A stretch of 64,000 nucleotides of DNA from Mortierella sp. BCC40632 (Eukaryota; Mortierellomycota; Mortierellomycetes; Mortierellales; Mortierellaceae), in contig WAEK01000012.1 of assembly GCA_011634665.1 (NCBI GenBank), positions 248,001 to 312,000 on the forward strand, read 5' to 3'. Below the pieces are notes generated by a model, which made no database searches, had not been told where the DNA came from, and was given only the letters and a program-made list of their open reading frames with translations. Of the stretch, positions 46,974-61,295 are shown in pieces. The position numbers and the translations under genes are program-made. Positions within the stretch are counted from its first letter, which is position 1, and each line of letters opens with the position of its first letter.

Positions 46974-49183
46974 AGAGGCGAAGAGGAAAAGAGAGAGCAA
47001 CGGCTGCTCGGGCGTGGCAAAAAAAACGCTTTGTGACGGCGACGACATGCTCTTGGTGACGAGGCATTGGCCCAGGTTTCTTGTGCGTCCTACTCCGTTA
47101 CCAACGAACCATGTAACAACCGCTTTTCCGTGCCGAGAATGAACCGAAAGCACCAGACATCCCAGTCGTTCGGGGCCAGAACTGGTAGATGGTCCTGGGG
47201 TCTAGATCTCACCAAGAGGATGGTCATATACCATGCCATGTGTCTCTCCTCATTCGTGCAACGGCTCCAAGGGCAGTCGTAACCAGTCATACCGCTCCTT
47301 GTCTGCAAACTCAACCCAGGCACACTTCGCGCAGCACTGTCTTGTCTTCGTCCCTCAAGTCTCCTGTTCTCCCTATCCCTGCTCTGTTCCTCGCTCCTCC
47401 TTCTATCTCCCTTTCCACTGAGATTCCCACGAAGCTTCATAGGACGCCCAAGACTGGACCATCTCTCCGACGATGGTCGTTGCCAATTGCTAATTGTTTA
47501 ACGACTCATACAAACCCTGACCCTCTGCAGGTGCGCGCATTTGAGAACACGCAAAACTTTTGCACAGTCCTGTGAGTAGGGCGCAGCGGAACAAATCGAT
47601 AACCGGTGGGACTACAATGGAAATAAAGATGTATATAAGGTGACTGAGGGCCTACTTCTTATCCACGGTTCAGTCGCCATTCCCTCTTCCGCTCGTTTAT
47701 TTTTCCAACGAGAATAGCCGTGAAGGCCAGTGATGCATTCGTTTTCAGACAACCGAGAGAAAGAGATAGAAATGTGCTGTGTATGTTCCGCAAGGCTGAA
47801 CATCTATGATGACACCTGTGCAACCAGTTGTCCATTATCATTATTTTAGAGACTTTCATTTCACCTGTGCTTGTACGTCAGAAGGCTTGGAAGAAGAGTG
47901 GATTGAATAGATCTGGAAATGATGTCCACAAGACCCTAATAATGAGGGGCCCAAGGAAGAGTGCCAACCCAGACACATTCGATCGGGCGGCTCGACAATG
48001 CTCCTCCTCCCCTCCCCAGCCATCGGTTGTGGATCGAGTTTTCCCGTTATATCGCTCATTGACAACCTCCTCCACATCGCCTCGGAGTCATGGCCAATCA
48101 ACGTAGAAAGCCGTCCAGCCGTCTTTCGGAGGGAGACGTGTGTCCACATGCCGCTGTCTCCGTTCGGTCTTCCTCTTAGAGTATATTTTGTCTTCCGACT
48201 CTTGCCATGTATCGCTCCATGCCCCTACTTTCTCTTTCTCCTCCTCCTCCTCCTCCTCCTCTTCCTCCTCTTCCTCTTCCTCCATGCTGTCCGTTTTCTT
48301 GTGCATCCATGGGAAAACGTGGGGAAAGTAGAGAAATGAACGGGAACAGATATGCAAGGGCTTACCTTTAGTGAGCGCGAGATTCTGTTTCGTTTTCTTG
48401 TCCCTTTGCCACCAACCCTATTGGTATGCAAATCCGCTCTCACTGGTTCGACAGAAAACAACAATGGCCTTCTCCAGATGGAGCAGCATTGTTCCTTGGA
48501 CAACAGATCGATCAAAAACGGTGACATGGACATGGTGGATTCTCAAGAATGAAAGAAAAGAAAAGAAATAGGGTGTCTCCATGGAATACTTGAAACCTAT
48601 CCTTTCGATGAAATGACAGATCGCTTGCGTATGTGTCATTGGACCCTGGATGACAGGCTAACCGTGCAATAGACTATTAAGCCTGGTTTTGGTTCTCAAC
48701 TCTGATTCAACTGAACGGTCATCTGTCTTTGCCCCTCTCCAAGGATATCCAAAGGAGGGGTGGATTGAAGGAGAAGAAGAATGCCAAGAAGGGAGGGGAG
48801 AGGGGAGAGGGAGGGGGGGGGGGAGAGAAGATGATAGGATTGCATTAAGGGACAATGCCCTCTCTCTCTCTCTCTTTTCTTTTTTTTTTTTGCTTTCACA
48901 TGGAATCCATCAAGATCTCTTGGCATGAGTGAAGAAAGTCCACCGCGTTTTCTAGTATGAACCCCAACACCCATTTCCAACTCGCTCCTTATTCCCTTTT
49001 TTTAGTCTCCATCCTGCTTCTTCTCTTTCTCTCTCATCCCCCCTTCTCCAACCAGCTCCTCTTCCTCCTTGTCCTTTAACCTTTCTGTTCACCCTCTCTT
49101 CTCTTAGCCCCAGACTTTATCAACTACCCTGTCTTAGCACTCCTCTCCTCGAACCAAAGGATTCCATTCCTCTTCACGAAGTA
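46467..49183. other. Intergenic, no gene supported
   Basis: This is the divergent space between the Zn2Cys6 gene (minus) and the first hydrolase gene (plus). It contains a poly(A)/GA tract near 46927-46972, a CTC triplet tract near 48238-48285 and short unrelated ORFs on both strands. The C/T-rich 150 bp before 49184 is the likely hydrolase leader. Confidence 0.55.
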
Positions 49184-51470
49184 ATGCCGCCTAATTCAAA
49201 GGATCAAAAGCATAGTGGGCCAAGACTCCGCAAGGCCTCATGCTCTTCCAAGGAAAAAAGGTCTCCCACCCCCCACTTGGGGCCTCATCCTATTCGCCAC
49301 AAACAACGTAGCTTTTCTGATCGACTCTACCTCTCCGGGGTCCTTCATCGACCCATCGATCTTGTCTTTCTCGCCATTGGGCTATTTTCTGCAATCGGGG
49401 CTGTGGTCTGTTTCATCTTTGTTGACATACCATATGTAATCTGGACTCGCTTCAAGTCAAACTCAACCCGACATCCAACGTCATGGACTCTATTCTTTTC
49501 GTTTTGCATGGCTGTCAGTCGAGCGACTCCTTGCTCGGTCTTCAACGCTGCCCAGCTCCGGTTCGTAAGTAACCTCATCGCCATGTTTGTCCCGCTAAGG
49601 ATGATCTATCTATGGAATCGTCGATACAAGGTTGGCCCAACGGTAGAGATCAGGATCGATCCGGACCAACTGCTTCTCCCTGAACGAAAGACCCTTTCCA
49701 AGACCAGGGCGAAACTAGGATTGAGTGGACAACACGACAACCCTTCCTATCCTACACGTGAGTTTTTTGAGTCCCTCCTGCCTGACCCAAGCGTGCGGAA
49801 CAAGAGTCAAGGCAGCGCAGAAAAAGCTGTGGCCAATCTACCTGAAGAATCTGGGGTATTGGATGCGGATGGAACATACACCATATCGGGAGAGTGGATC
49901 GAGGCATTGCATGATCCCAAGAGTGAAGACTCTCGACCAAAGTGCAACACTGTCCTGCTCTACTTTCATGGCGGTGGACATGCGTTTTGCTCGGCTGCAT
50001 TTCACAGACAACTTGTGACAAGGATGGTGCTCGAGGTAGGTGTCAGCCCTTGGGTTCTGCATACAAGTCCACTAGATGGTGGGAGAAATGGACTACTCAA
50101 GTATATTCCTTGCGATTGGGCGGGGTTTGATTAGCTTGGTCCTGGTGCCCGAGCATTCGTCGTTGATTACCGTCTAGCACCTGAGAATCCGTTTCCTGCG
50201 GCTGTCCATGACGCCTATGCGGCTTATCTCTACTTGACCAATCCAGAGCATGAAGCGATTCGGCATATTGGTTATAAGGGAATCAAGGACCAGCATTATC
50301 CGGCCATGCCAGTCAACCCAAAAGATATTGTGATTGCTGGTGATTCCGCAGGCGCGGGCATAGTGATCGCATTCCAATTGTATATGCGAGACTATGTTCA
50401 GCCGTCGGTCGAGCCCAAGTTTGAGGTGCCTCCTGTGACTGTCTTGATCTCAGTAAGTTATTCACTGCAAAAAAAAAAAAAAAAAAGACAGCCAGCCATC
50501 TGCTTCTTGTAGTTTCCCTGTGATCTAACAACTAGCATCCAGGCTTGGACGGACATCACAACATCGCTCCCCGCGGCCTCGGGTGACCACACCTTTTGTT
50601 ATGTTCCAGCAGGGATGGGTCTGAGCCCATTCTCACATCAGCATGTATTCTGTACTGGATCCAAGGTATGGCGTCAGCACGTGTGACATAATAGGACTCT
50701 CCTTACTGAGCAAGACTGTGGAGCTGTCAGACTCGATTTCAGAATTGCTTGGCACCCTGCTCTGCACAGAGCAAAAGAACAAGATCGGTTGGAACTCATT
50801 TGTTTTCTGTACGCTTGTCTGATTGGCCCTCATAGTTCAGTTTTTCCACCAACTTTCTATGTGGAGACGCCAAGCTGTCACCGAATGAACGAAACTCGGG
50901 TGGTAAGGCTCTTGAGTGGGAGTGGTATCGTCACCTCGCACAACACCCCCTTGTCTCGCCCGTCCACACCGCGCTGCTCTCAGGGCTTGGTAGCCACACT
51001 TTGCTGGTGAGTTCACGTACCATTGAGCCTCGACAAAACATTCCTAGAAGACTTGCTGAAAATTCTGTTCCTCTTCTGTCTCGACGGTTGATCGTGCCAA
51101 TGAGTAGCAAGCAGGCGCATTCGATCGCCTCTCTGACGACACTAGATTCTACGCATACAAACTCGGCCAGGCCGAGGAAAATAAGCTGACCCGATTGGAG
51201 CTCTACCGCGACATGGTTCATGTCCATCAATTCTTCGAGTTCCTGCCAATGGCACAACAGGCCATCAAGTCCATGGCTAGGTTTATTGAGCGTGCACAGG
51301 CCATTCCACCGCCCCCTATCTTATCGTCTCCGGCTTCGTCCAAGCTGTCAGGGCTTGAGTGGATCTTTATCGATGTGGATGGGGCTGAACGGGAAGGCCA
51401 TGTTGACGACGGGGGCTCAATCGCCAACCTTGAGTTATGTTGGCGGCAAGAACCAGAGACGCACATGTAA
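49184..51470 (+). CDS. HSL-type alpha/beta hydrolase, membrane-anchored, copy 1
   Basis: Five exons: 49184-50035, 50135-50452, 50543-50665, 50836-51006 and 51108-51470, joining in frame into 608 aa. A basic N-terminus precedes GVLHRPIDLVF and a hydrophobic helix at about residues 60-85, suggesting an endomembrane anchor. The catalytic part is of the hormone-sensitive-lipase family: oxyanion motif HGGG at residues 262-265, nucleophile elbow GDSAG with Ser 355, and the probable catalytic His in DMVHVH near residue 526. The acid is probably an Asp in FDRLSDD. It should hydrolyse short esters of lipids, sterols or xenobiotics; the substrate is unknown. Joins 3-5 were confirmed against the tandem paralogue at 52119-54656. 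The C-terminus beyond the catalytic domain is short and shares nothing obvious with the paralogue. Confidence 0.83.
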
Positions 51471-52118
51471 CCCAGAAGCGGGGGTGCTGCACAAGATGTA
51501 GAGAACACAAAAGCTACAGAAAGCAGGAGCCAATAACAAAATGGAGCACATTGCGAGACTGTTCTTTGGGGCTTTCTGTGTTGTTGTATTGTTGTAAGAT
51601 AGGGGGCGGAGGGAAAGGAAGGGTAGTAACAACAGAAGGACTCTCAAGCCAGTGAGTGAACAAGCATATGACTATGAGGGGCGGATGCTTCCCACGGCGC
51701 ACCTTGACAACCGAGAGTACTGTCAGGTACACTGTGAATCTGGTGCGGAAGAATAAGGAAGAAGAAGAGAAGGGGGGGGGGGACATGACGGCGCCTCCGG
51801 GAAGGAGCAAGATGCTCAACTGCAGGGATGTGAGTGAGCAAAGGATCAGGGGCCCTTTGCAGCAAAAGATGTGGAGGAGACGCGCAGCCTGGCAACTGCA
51901 GATACCACGGCACAGTTTTCAGCTCTCTCCACCCCTTGTTCCCTCGGCGCGGTCCAAAACCACACGCGGCGATGCGCTATTCCCGCATTGCCAACTTGCT
52001 CGTTCCTTTCTTCGCTCTTTCTCTCTCTCTTCCTTCCTCTTTCTTCTCTTTCTCTTGCCCTCTTCTCTCCCAAAATCCTTCTCTCTCCAAATCGTTCTCA
52101 CTTTGATAGTCGCCTCTC
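51471..52118. other. Intergenic between tandem hydrolase genes
   Basis: 648 bp without a gene. GA-rich sequence lies in the first half and a C/T-rich stretch (about 52010-52100) leads into the next start codon, so it probably contains the terminator of copy 1 and the promoter of copy 2. Confidence 0.55.
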
Positions 52119-53727
52119 ATGTTACCAAAATCAAAACCTCAGCGACTTCAGACACCCTACTCAAATGATGGCCCTGCTGCCCCTGACTCGGATGGAGCCT
52201 CCGAGACAACGCTCACAGACTCACCAGGCTCTGATCCTGGTCCCTCCAAGACCCCCCGTCCTTCATTCTCTCGGCGTCCTCCTCCTGCCCATCAACGACG
52301 GTTTCCACCCCCATCCATTTTCCAACGCGCGTACCTGAAGGGAGTCCTTCACAGACCGAGCGATATTATTTTCCTTTTCAGAGCCATCGCTACCTTGGTC
52401 TGGCTCCTCATTCGGTTGCATTTTATCGAACTCCCCTATCTGATTTTCACTCGGTTCAAACAATCGACTCGACAGCATCCTATTGTTTGGTCCTGGTGGG
52501 TGACCGTTTTCTTCTCGATCATCCGATCCGTTGGTCCCACGGTTCGCTCCTTGGGTCAACTCCGTTTTGTCGGTGTCCTTATGGAGAAATTGATCCAGCT
52601 TCAGTTCCTGGTAGATCGTCGGTCGACGGTAAAGATCACTAGAGGTGTTCGATTTGGTGTCAAACTTGATGTCCTCCTACGACCCGAGCGAGCAACGCTC
52701 TCGGAAATCCGTGCAGATCTTCGAAAGCGCGGAGGTTCCGAAGATCCATTGAACCCCAATCAACTATACTTTGAGTCTCTCCATCCACCCCCTACTGAAG
52801 AGTCTATCCAGACTGGCATCCCACCGCTGGCCAATATACCTGAAGAAGTCGGTGCTCTGGACGAAGATGGAACATATGTGATTGAAGGTGAATGGATCGA
52901 GGCCCTCGAGGATCCCAAGCGTGCAGACCCACGTCCCTTCCGAAAGACGGTCATCCTCTACTTTCATGGAGGTGCCCATCTCTTTTGTTCGCCCCGGACA
53001 CACACACATTTCCTGGCAGGTCTTGCTTTGGAGATGGGACCGGGCACTCGGATTTTTTCGGTTGACTACAGAATGGGGCCTGAGCATCCTTTCCCTGCCG
53101 CCATTCACGATGCCTTTGCCGCCTATCTGTATTTGACAGAGCCAAACCATGCAGCCCTGGTCCTCGATGAGAATTCGGCCACGCATGAGTTGGCAGTGGA
53201 CCCAAGGGATATTGTGGTCGCTGGCGATTCTGCAGGAGGAAACCTAGCTGCTGCCTTTATGACCTACATGGCCCGATATGTCCAACCCTCGACTGTACCC
53301 CCGTTTGTGCTCCCCCATGCCATGGTCCTGCTTTCGGTGAGTGCACAACAACAGAGTGATGTCGCATGAATCGATTTGAACAATCAGACCCTGGGGATAG
53401 GTTTTTTTTTTGTTGACCTTTTTACAATCCTATTTCCCCTACGGGAATCGACTATTAGCCGTGGACAGAGATTACTTCGTCCATGCCATCTGCAAACAGC
53501 CCCGACTGGTTCTGCTATTGCCCTGGACCGATTGGTACATCTTACACTGACAAGCAAGCTTACCTCGATTACAAGCAGGTCAGTACCTTTCTCTTTCTCC
53601 TCCTCCTCCTCCCCCCTTTCCCTTCTTTCCCCTCGAGTCTCCAATCTATTTTTTTTTCTTGCCTTTTTTCATGCATTCATTTGTAAGGGGGAAGGGAAAG
53701 TTGGATGGTTAACCAAGGCCCTTATTG

Positions 53728-53762
<35 letters not shown>

Positions 53763-54656
53763 CTGTTTTCCTTTTTCCCTTCTCCCTTTGTTTATTATTC
53801 AACCATTCAGCCAAACTACGCCAGCGCCTACCTCTGTGGAGACTCTCGGCTTGTGTTGAACGTACGGAATGCGCTAGGAGTGGACCGTCGCTGGGAATGG
53901 TACCGCCATCTAGCCCAACATCCTCTTGTATCCCTGTCATTTGCTCAAGAAGGTTACTTGAGAGGATTGACCAATGCTCTGGTGGTAAGTTATGTCCCCC
54001 TCCCTTTCTTTTTCTGAGGAATAGAGGATCTATAGTAGGAACAGCAAGAGGACTCAAACCACTTTCCCTTTCTCCCTCCCTTTCGTCCTTTCCTCCTCTT
54101 CTTCTCTATCTCACGACACGCACATTCATTCTAGCAAACGGCAACTTTTGATCGTTTGATTGACGATAGTCGACTGATAGCGCACCGACTTGGCGTTGAC
54201 AACCCGGATCAAATTGTACGGATTGAGCTCTACGAAGACATGGTCCACGTGCATCAGATCCTTCAATTGCTCTTCAACTCAGCCCGCGTCGCCACCAGGA
54301 ACATGGCCCGGTTCATTGAACGATCAGAATACGTGCGTGATGAAAAGGAGAAAAGACGACGGCAACAACAACAAAAGGAAGGACCAGAAACCAAGCGTAC
54401 GTTTGCGACACTTTTACGTAAATTCTCTAATCGAGTGGGTTCACAGGAACAAACAGGAGGGATGAAAGAGGAAAAGGAATACGTGCCAGCGTTTATGCGA
54501 GCAGGAATGGTGACAGAGACTTCGTTGGATGATGGTGTGGAATGGGTGATGGTTGGACAAAATGGAAAGGAATATGCGGGAGAGGACGGATGGCCTATGG
54601 CGGCATTGAAGCGATCATTACCAACAATTTGTCCAATAGTACAGAAAGAGGAGTAA
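52119..54656 (+). CDS. HSL-type alpha/beta hydrolase, membrane-anchored, copy 2
   Basis: Four exons: 52119-53336, 53459-53578, 53811-53984 and 54135-54656, joining in frame into 677 aa. Layout is that of the neighbour at 49184: disordered Pro/Ser N-terminus, GVLHRPSDIIF and a hydrophobic helix, then the hydrolase domain with GDSAG (Ser 371) and DMVHVH. Two differences stand out. The oxyanion motif is HGGA (His 283) instead of HGGG. The intron that splits copy 1 just after this motif is absent, while the three later introns keep their positions. The C-terminus has a Lys/Gln-rich charged segment and an extra folded-looking tail. The altered oxyanion loop may shift substrate range. Donor choice at the end of exon 3 is ambiguous by one codon. 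Confidence 0.83.
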
Positions 54657-55114
54657 AAAAAGGGAAAAGGGAAAGGGAAGGGGAAGGAAAGAAAAGATTC
54701 TTCGCAACTAGGGGGAACGGGGTATTGGTGGTATATTCCCTCTTTTTTTTTTCTTTTCAGTCGCGCCACGACTATGGTGAAAGTAATCAGGCCTCTTGGA
54801 CTGGAATACTCGTAGCAACACTAATAATAAAAATGGCAATCTGGGTCGGATAACAAAGAATGAACCATCATGTACCCATTCAAACCAAGGTATATGTTTA
54901 ATAGTTTTTTTCTTTTCTTTTCTTTTTTCTTTTCTTTTCTTTTTTCTCAAAGTCTTTTTTTCTTTTCTAGGTATTGAGGGAAAGAGGAACAAATGAACAA
55001 GAGAATGTCAAGGCCCTGACAAGTTTCTGGTCGTTCCCATGCTCATGTAGGCTATCCGATTTTCTTTTTCATGTGAAAAAAAAAAAAAAAAAGAATGGCC
55101 TCGCCTTAGGGCAT
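54657..55114. other. Intergenic between convergent genes
   Basis: It holds a TTTTC run near 54908-54945 and a poly(A) run near 55077-55092. No coding signal was seen. Confidence 0.6.
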
Positions 55115-55585
55115 TTATGGGATGGGTGTAGGAGTTGGCTTGCAGGGGGGCACGACCGTGATAGTCACAAACTTGATACAGCATGGCCTGTGCTTGTGGT
55201 GCTTTCCATGCTTCTTTCCGCCATTTTTACCCTTGCGGTGCTTGCCATGTTTGTGGCGGTGGTGCTTGCCGTGGCGGTGGTGCTTGCCGTGTTTGTGGTG
55301 GTGGTGACGGTGGTGCTTCTTCCAGAGCTCATCCAGCTCTGATTCGGCTTCGTCTGAGGGCGCATTTGCCAATGGGTCGGTCATGCCTTCCGATTCTACC
55401 ACGGATACGAATTTTAGATCGGAATCCTCAGGACTGGTTCCAAGGTCCGCATCCAGGGCCTGCACCGCAAAGTCTGAACTGCCAGCGAGCTGTTGTTGCT
55501 GCTGTTGTTGTGGAATATCGCCGGCGGCAATGGAGGTAGAAATGACCAAGGTGGCCATAATGGCAACACGAAGTAGACTCTTCAT
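55115..55585 (-). CDS. Secreted His/Lys-rich protein
   Basis: Single-exon ORF of 156 aa. A signal peptide is clear (MKSLLRV, hydrophobic core, cleavage near IAAGD). The mature chain begins with a Gln run, continues through an acidic segment (about residues 40-85), and then has a dense His/Lys region (about 88-133) built from imperfect HGKHHRHGK-like units. It ends with CC, a short hydrophobic stretch and PPC, followed by a Pro/Thr tail. The His-rich block could bind Zn, Cu or Ni, or nucleic acid or polyphosphate through its positive charge; three clustered cysteines at the end could add metal ligands or disulfides. No family is recognised. The acidic-then-basic order hints at a propeptide that neutralises the basic part. 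Confidence 0.7.
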   Translation of the reverse strand: MKSLLRVAIMATLVISTSIAAGDIPQQQQQQQLAGSSDFAVQALDADLGTSPEDSDLKFVSVVESEGMTDPLANAPSDEAESELDELWKKHHRHHHHKHGKHHRHGKHHRHKHGKHRKGKNGGKKHGKHHKHRPCCIKFVTITVVPPCKPTPTPIP

Positions 55586-56191
55586 TGTTGGAGACTGAAG
55601 TGGTACAATACAGGAGTAAGAAAGAAGGCGAGGGAAGAATGAGCTACGGACAAGAAGTTATTGAGCAACTTTGAGCAACTTGAAAAAAAAAAATAAATAA
55701 ATAAAAAGAGGAACCTATTTCAAAACATTTCCCCAAAAGACAAGGGCTTTTAAGATTTCTTTTAACAAAACTCCAAGACAGTCTTTGTCTGGAGAGAATG
55801 ATGGTCGAAACCCCTCTTTTTTTTTCTCTTCCGCTATCAGAGGATTGTCGCTTCGCACGCTCATGCCCTCGTTTCTCCAGTCTCCCCCTCTTACTCGCCT
55901 TCTACCCCTTTTCACTCATACTTTCACCTCTGTCCTCTGATGACTTTTTCCAAAGGAATGTTCAAAAAAGGAGTGTCTAGCAGAGGTTAGATGGGTCCAT
56001 GTGGAATCAAGTCTAATCTCGTTGATCTGAAAAGAATAAAATACTATCTGACCTGGCTTGGAATATCAATGAAAAAGGTGTGCAGAGTTCCAAATCCCCC
56101 CTTTTTAAATGGGCGTTTTTCTTTTTTCTTTTCTCTTTTTTCTTCTACTGAATGCTAGTCATTTCTCTGTTTCACTCGAGACAAGAGATCA
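55586..56191. other. Intergenic between two minus-strand secreted genes
   Basis: This is 5' flank of the His-rich gene and 3' flank of the C2 gene. A tandem GAGCAACTTT GAGCAACTT repeat occurs near 55661-55681. No gene and no clear TATA box were seen. Confidence 0.55.
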
Positions 56192-56698
56192 TCATGAGCT
56201 GTCCTCGATAAACCGCAGCTCCATGTTCAGATAGCCATTGCTTCGAAGGCCAAGCCACTTGGGCAGGTTATAGTCCTTGGCGCCTACGGTGCCTGTATTC
56301 ATGACCTCGTCCAGACTGATGGTCGTATCACCAATCTTGTCATTACTAAACGTATCCTTGTCAACAGCTCGAACATAGAGCTTGTTCTGACCTGGGCGCA
56401 CGTAGAAGCAAAACGTCTCTTGGAAGACAGGGTTTTGACCTTTGGTATCCTTGGACCGTTGCTTGTAGGACTTCTCGAGCCACATTTCGACAAAGGGGTC
56501 TGAGCGACTAAACCAGTCTTTATCGCGAAGGTTGGTTGCGTAGTTGAGTTTGACGTAGAGTTGGCCCTTCTTGGTGGCCATCAGGTGGATCCCGTTACCG
56601 GTGGCCTCCACCTCGGCATCGACAGACTTGGGAACAACGGTGGCCGCAAACGCTACCGCGGGTGCTACTAGAATAGCAAAGATTGTCGTCAATTTCAT
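56192..56698 (-). CDS. Secreted single C2-domain protein
   Basis: Single-exon ORF of 168 aa. A signal peptide (MKLTTIFAILVAPAVAFAA) precedes one C2 domain that fills the rest (about residues 45-165). Loop 1 keeps both acidic positions in KDWFSRSDPFV, and loop 3 keeps DKDTFSND, so all five usual calcium ligands appear present. The domain should bind anionic phospholipid in a calcium-dependent way. C2 domains are normally intracellular; a stand-alone secreted one without other domains or a membrane segment is uncommon, so it might act on the cell surface, on vesicles or on another organism's membranes. That role is inference. The neighbour on the same strand is also a secreted protein. Confidence 0.8.
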   Translation of the reverse strand: MKLTTIFAILVAPAVAFAATVVPKSVDAEVEATGNGIHLMATKKGQLYVKLNYATNLRDKDWFSRSDPFVEMWLEKSYKQRSKDTKGQNPVFQETFCFYVRPGQNKLYVRAVDKDTFSNDKIGDTTISLDEVMNTGTVGAKDYNLPKWLGLRSNGYLNMELRFIEDSS

Positions 56699-57344
56699 GA
56701 TGATTATGTGTTGTGTGGGTGCGTGAATGGATAAAGAGTAAGGGTTAAAGAAGCGATTGTCAGGTGGGAGGAAAGGTTTGTAATCAGGAAAGATGCAGCA
56801 ATCCAGCCCGTATTTTTATAGTGGGCATCCTTTGGCTTTCGCTCCTGGACCAGAGTCGAGGACAAAGTGTGCGATGGCGGGAATCTAGCGCAGATCCGAG
56901 CCAGCTATTCATATCTTGCGCACAGGTCCCGCACTCTCTTGTCCCCTCACTTTGATACCACTAAATGAATGTACATCGTAATGTCTTGCATGGTGGTTCC
57001 CTAAGTGGAACAATCATACGGGAGAACCGCATTGTGATTTTCAGACTCTTTAACGCGTCTCATTTGTCTTGACCAGGTAGAGGAAGGGAGAAAGCACAGA
57101 TAGGTAGTGAAAGGTCTTCGATACCGTATTCTTTCCCGAGAGGATTAGAAAGGGGAAAAGACTGGTTGTCCTAGGACTTCAGCAATTCTCCTATGCCACG
57201 CGTGTCGAGATAGGCAGTTCTCTTGGTCGGATATTCATGAAGTCACATATCAAAGCCACGAAACCATGGGCGCATCGCCTCTTTACTCGGGAAATGTGCC
57301 CATCTCGCTCATTAGTTTCTCTTCATCCTCTCACCTAAACGACC
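56699..57344. promoter_or_regulatory. Divergent promoter region of C2 gene and ATE1
   Basis: 646 bp separate the two start codons. The C2 side carries a clear TATA box; the ATE1 side shows no TATA box. No further gene was seen. Confidence 0.5.
56811..56820 (-). promoter_or_regulatory. TATA box of the secreted C2 gene
   Basis: TATAAAAATA on the minus strand, 113 bp upstream of the ATG at 56698, a normal distance for a short fungal leader. Confidence 0.65.
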
Positions 57345-59979
<2,635 letters not shown>

Positions 59980-61295
59980 TTAACGGCCATTTGAACAAAC
60001 AGACAGAAATAGCAAAAAAAAAAAAAAAAAAAGGAATATAGCTTTTGGCGACCCCTTCCATCCCCTCCCCCCTTTCATCGACTCGGCGACAACCACAGAT
60101 TCTCGCTGTACTTCTATCTGTGTCAAACTTTTAAATCCAGCTGTTACAAGAAAACATCGTGGGATAGAGGGCAAGTGGAGAAGGATTGACCAATGTGGAG
60201 TAGGTGGCACAGAGGCTTTTTTCATTTTTTCGTTTTACACTTCTCCTTTGAGCCATATCCTCTGAAAGAACATTTTAAACAAAAGGTTTTGCTGTGCTGT
60301 TCCTTCTCATGAGGCTTCTTAGATAGATTTTTTTTCTTCATCATGACTTTAGACGAAAAAAAAAAAAAAGACTCATGTCAGGGACGTCCATCTGGGGAAG
60401 GGGGGGGGGAGGGGGAGGAGGATCTGTGTAACGGATCTTACCCTTCCTTCTAGGTTTTGGCGGTCATGCAACACGCCGTTCTGCCTTTTCGTTTTTCTTG
60501 TCAACGAGTGGGCGGAGTAAACGAATCCTCACATTTGTTCTTGTACCTAATCCATTGTTCATAACTTGTGATCTTGAGTGTATTTTCTTTTCCCTGTATA
60601 ATTGACAGGAATAAACTCACTTGATATATCGAGGAATCCATAGGGTCTGTGCTGTAGACAGAGTTCTATGTGTAGATTTCGAACGACACCGCAGTTCAAT
60701 CATTTAAATCAGTCAACTTTGCTGGTACAGACTAGTCGCAGGCGGTTGCTGTAAAACAACAATGGTACTACTAGCCTTGTGCCGGTAAAAGCATGTCATT
60801 CGGGTGTAGGAGCGGTATTCTATACCGGTGCTTTTTGCTGGTATGTCGTTCTGATAGTTTTTATTTTATTTTATTTTATTTTATTTTATTTTATTTTATT
60901 TATTTATTTATTTATTTATTTTTTTTTGCATTAACGGGGAGAAGACTACCACATCGGAATCAGTTTGGCTTTAGTAAACCATTTACGGAGTACCAAAGAT
61001 ACAACTGGCAGAGGAGAAATCGGGTAAAGGCAAAAGGGTAAGGGTCCGATGGTCGTTGGAACAGAGACATTAAAATCTTACAATGCTACGGTCAGGGCTC
61101 CAGAAATACTCTTAAATGTAACAGAATATGAAGGTTAGAGAAAATGGAAGAGGGAGAGAGAGAATGCGAACCGCTTGTTGGTATATTATTCAACTAGTCG
61201 GGTTTAATGTAGAGGGAATGTGGCTATCTTAGAGGAGTGAAAGAAGTCACTGGAAGGAGAGAGAGAGAGAGAAGAAAAAGAGAGAAAGAGAAGAG
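59980..61295. other. Intergenic between convergent genes
   Basis: 3' flank of ATE1 and of the kelch/BTB gene. Contents: a poly(A) run near 60015-60032, a G-rich stretch near 60398-60420, the TTTTA/TTTA microsatellite and a GA tract near 61258-61290. No gene was supported. Confidence 0.6.
60857..60927. repeat. (TTTTA)n then (TTTA)n microsatellite
   Basis: About eight TTTTA units followed by about five TTTA units and a T run, in convergent intergenic space. Confidence 0.9.

Noticed and set aside
50036..50134. In-frame extension of hydrolase copy 1 exon 1 to a stop at 50134
   Set aside because: GTAGGT...TTAG is a good intron and splicing restores the conserved LGPGARAFVVDYR segment seen in copy 2.
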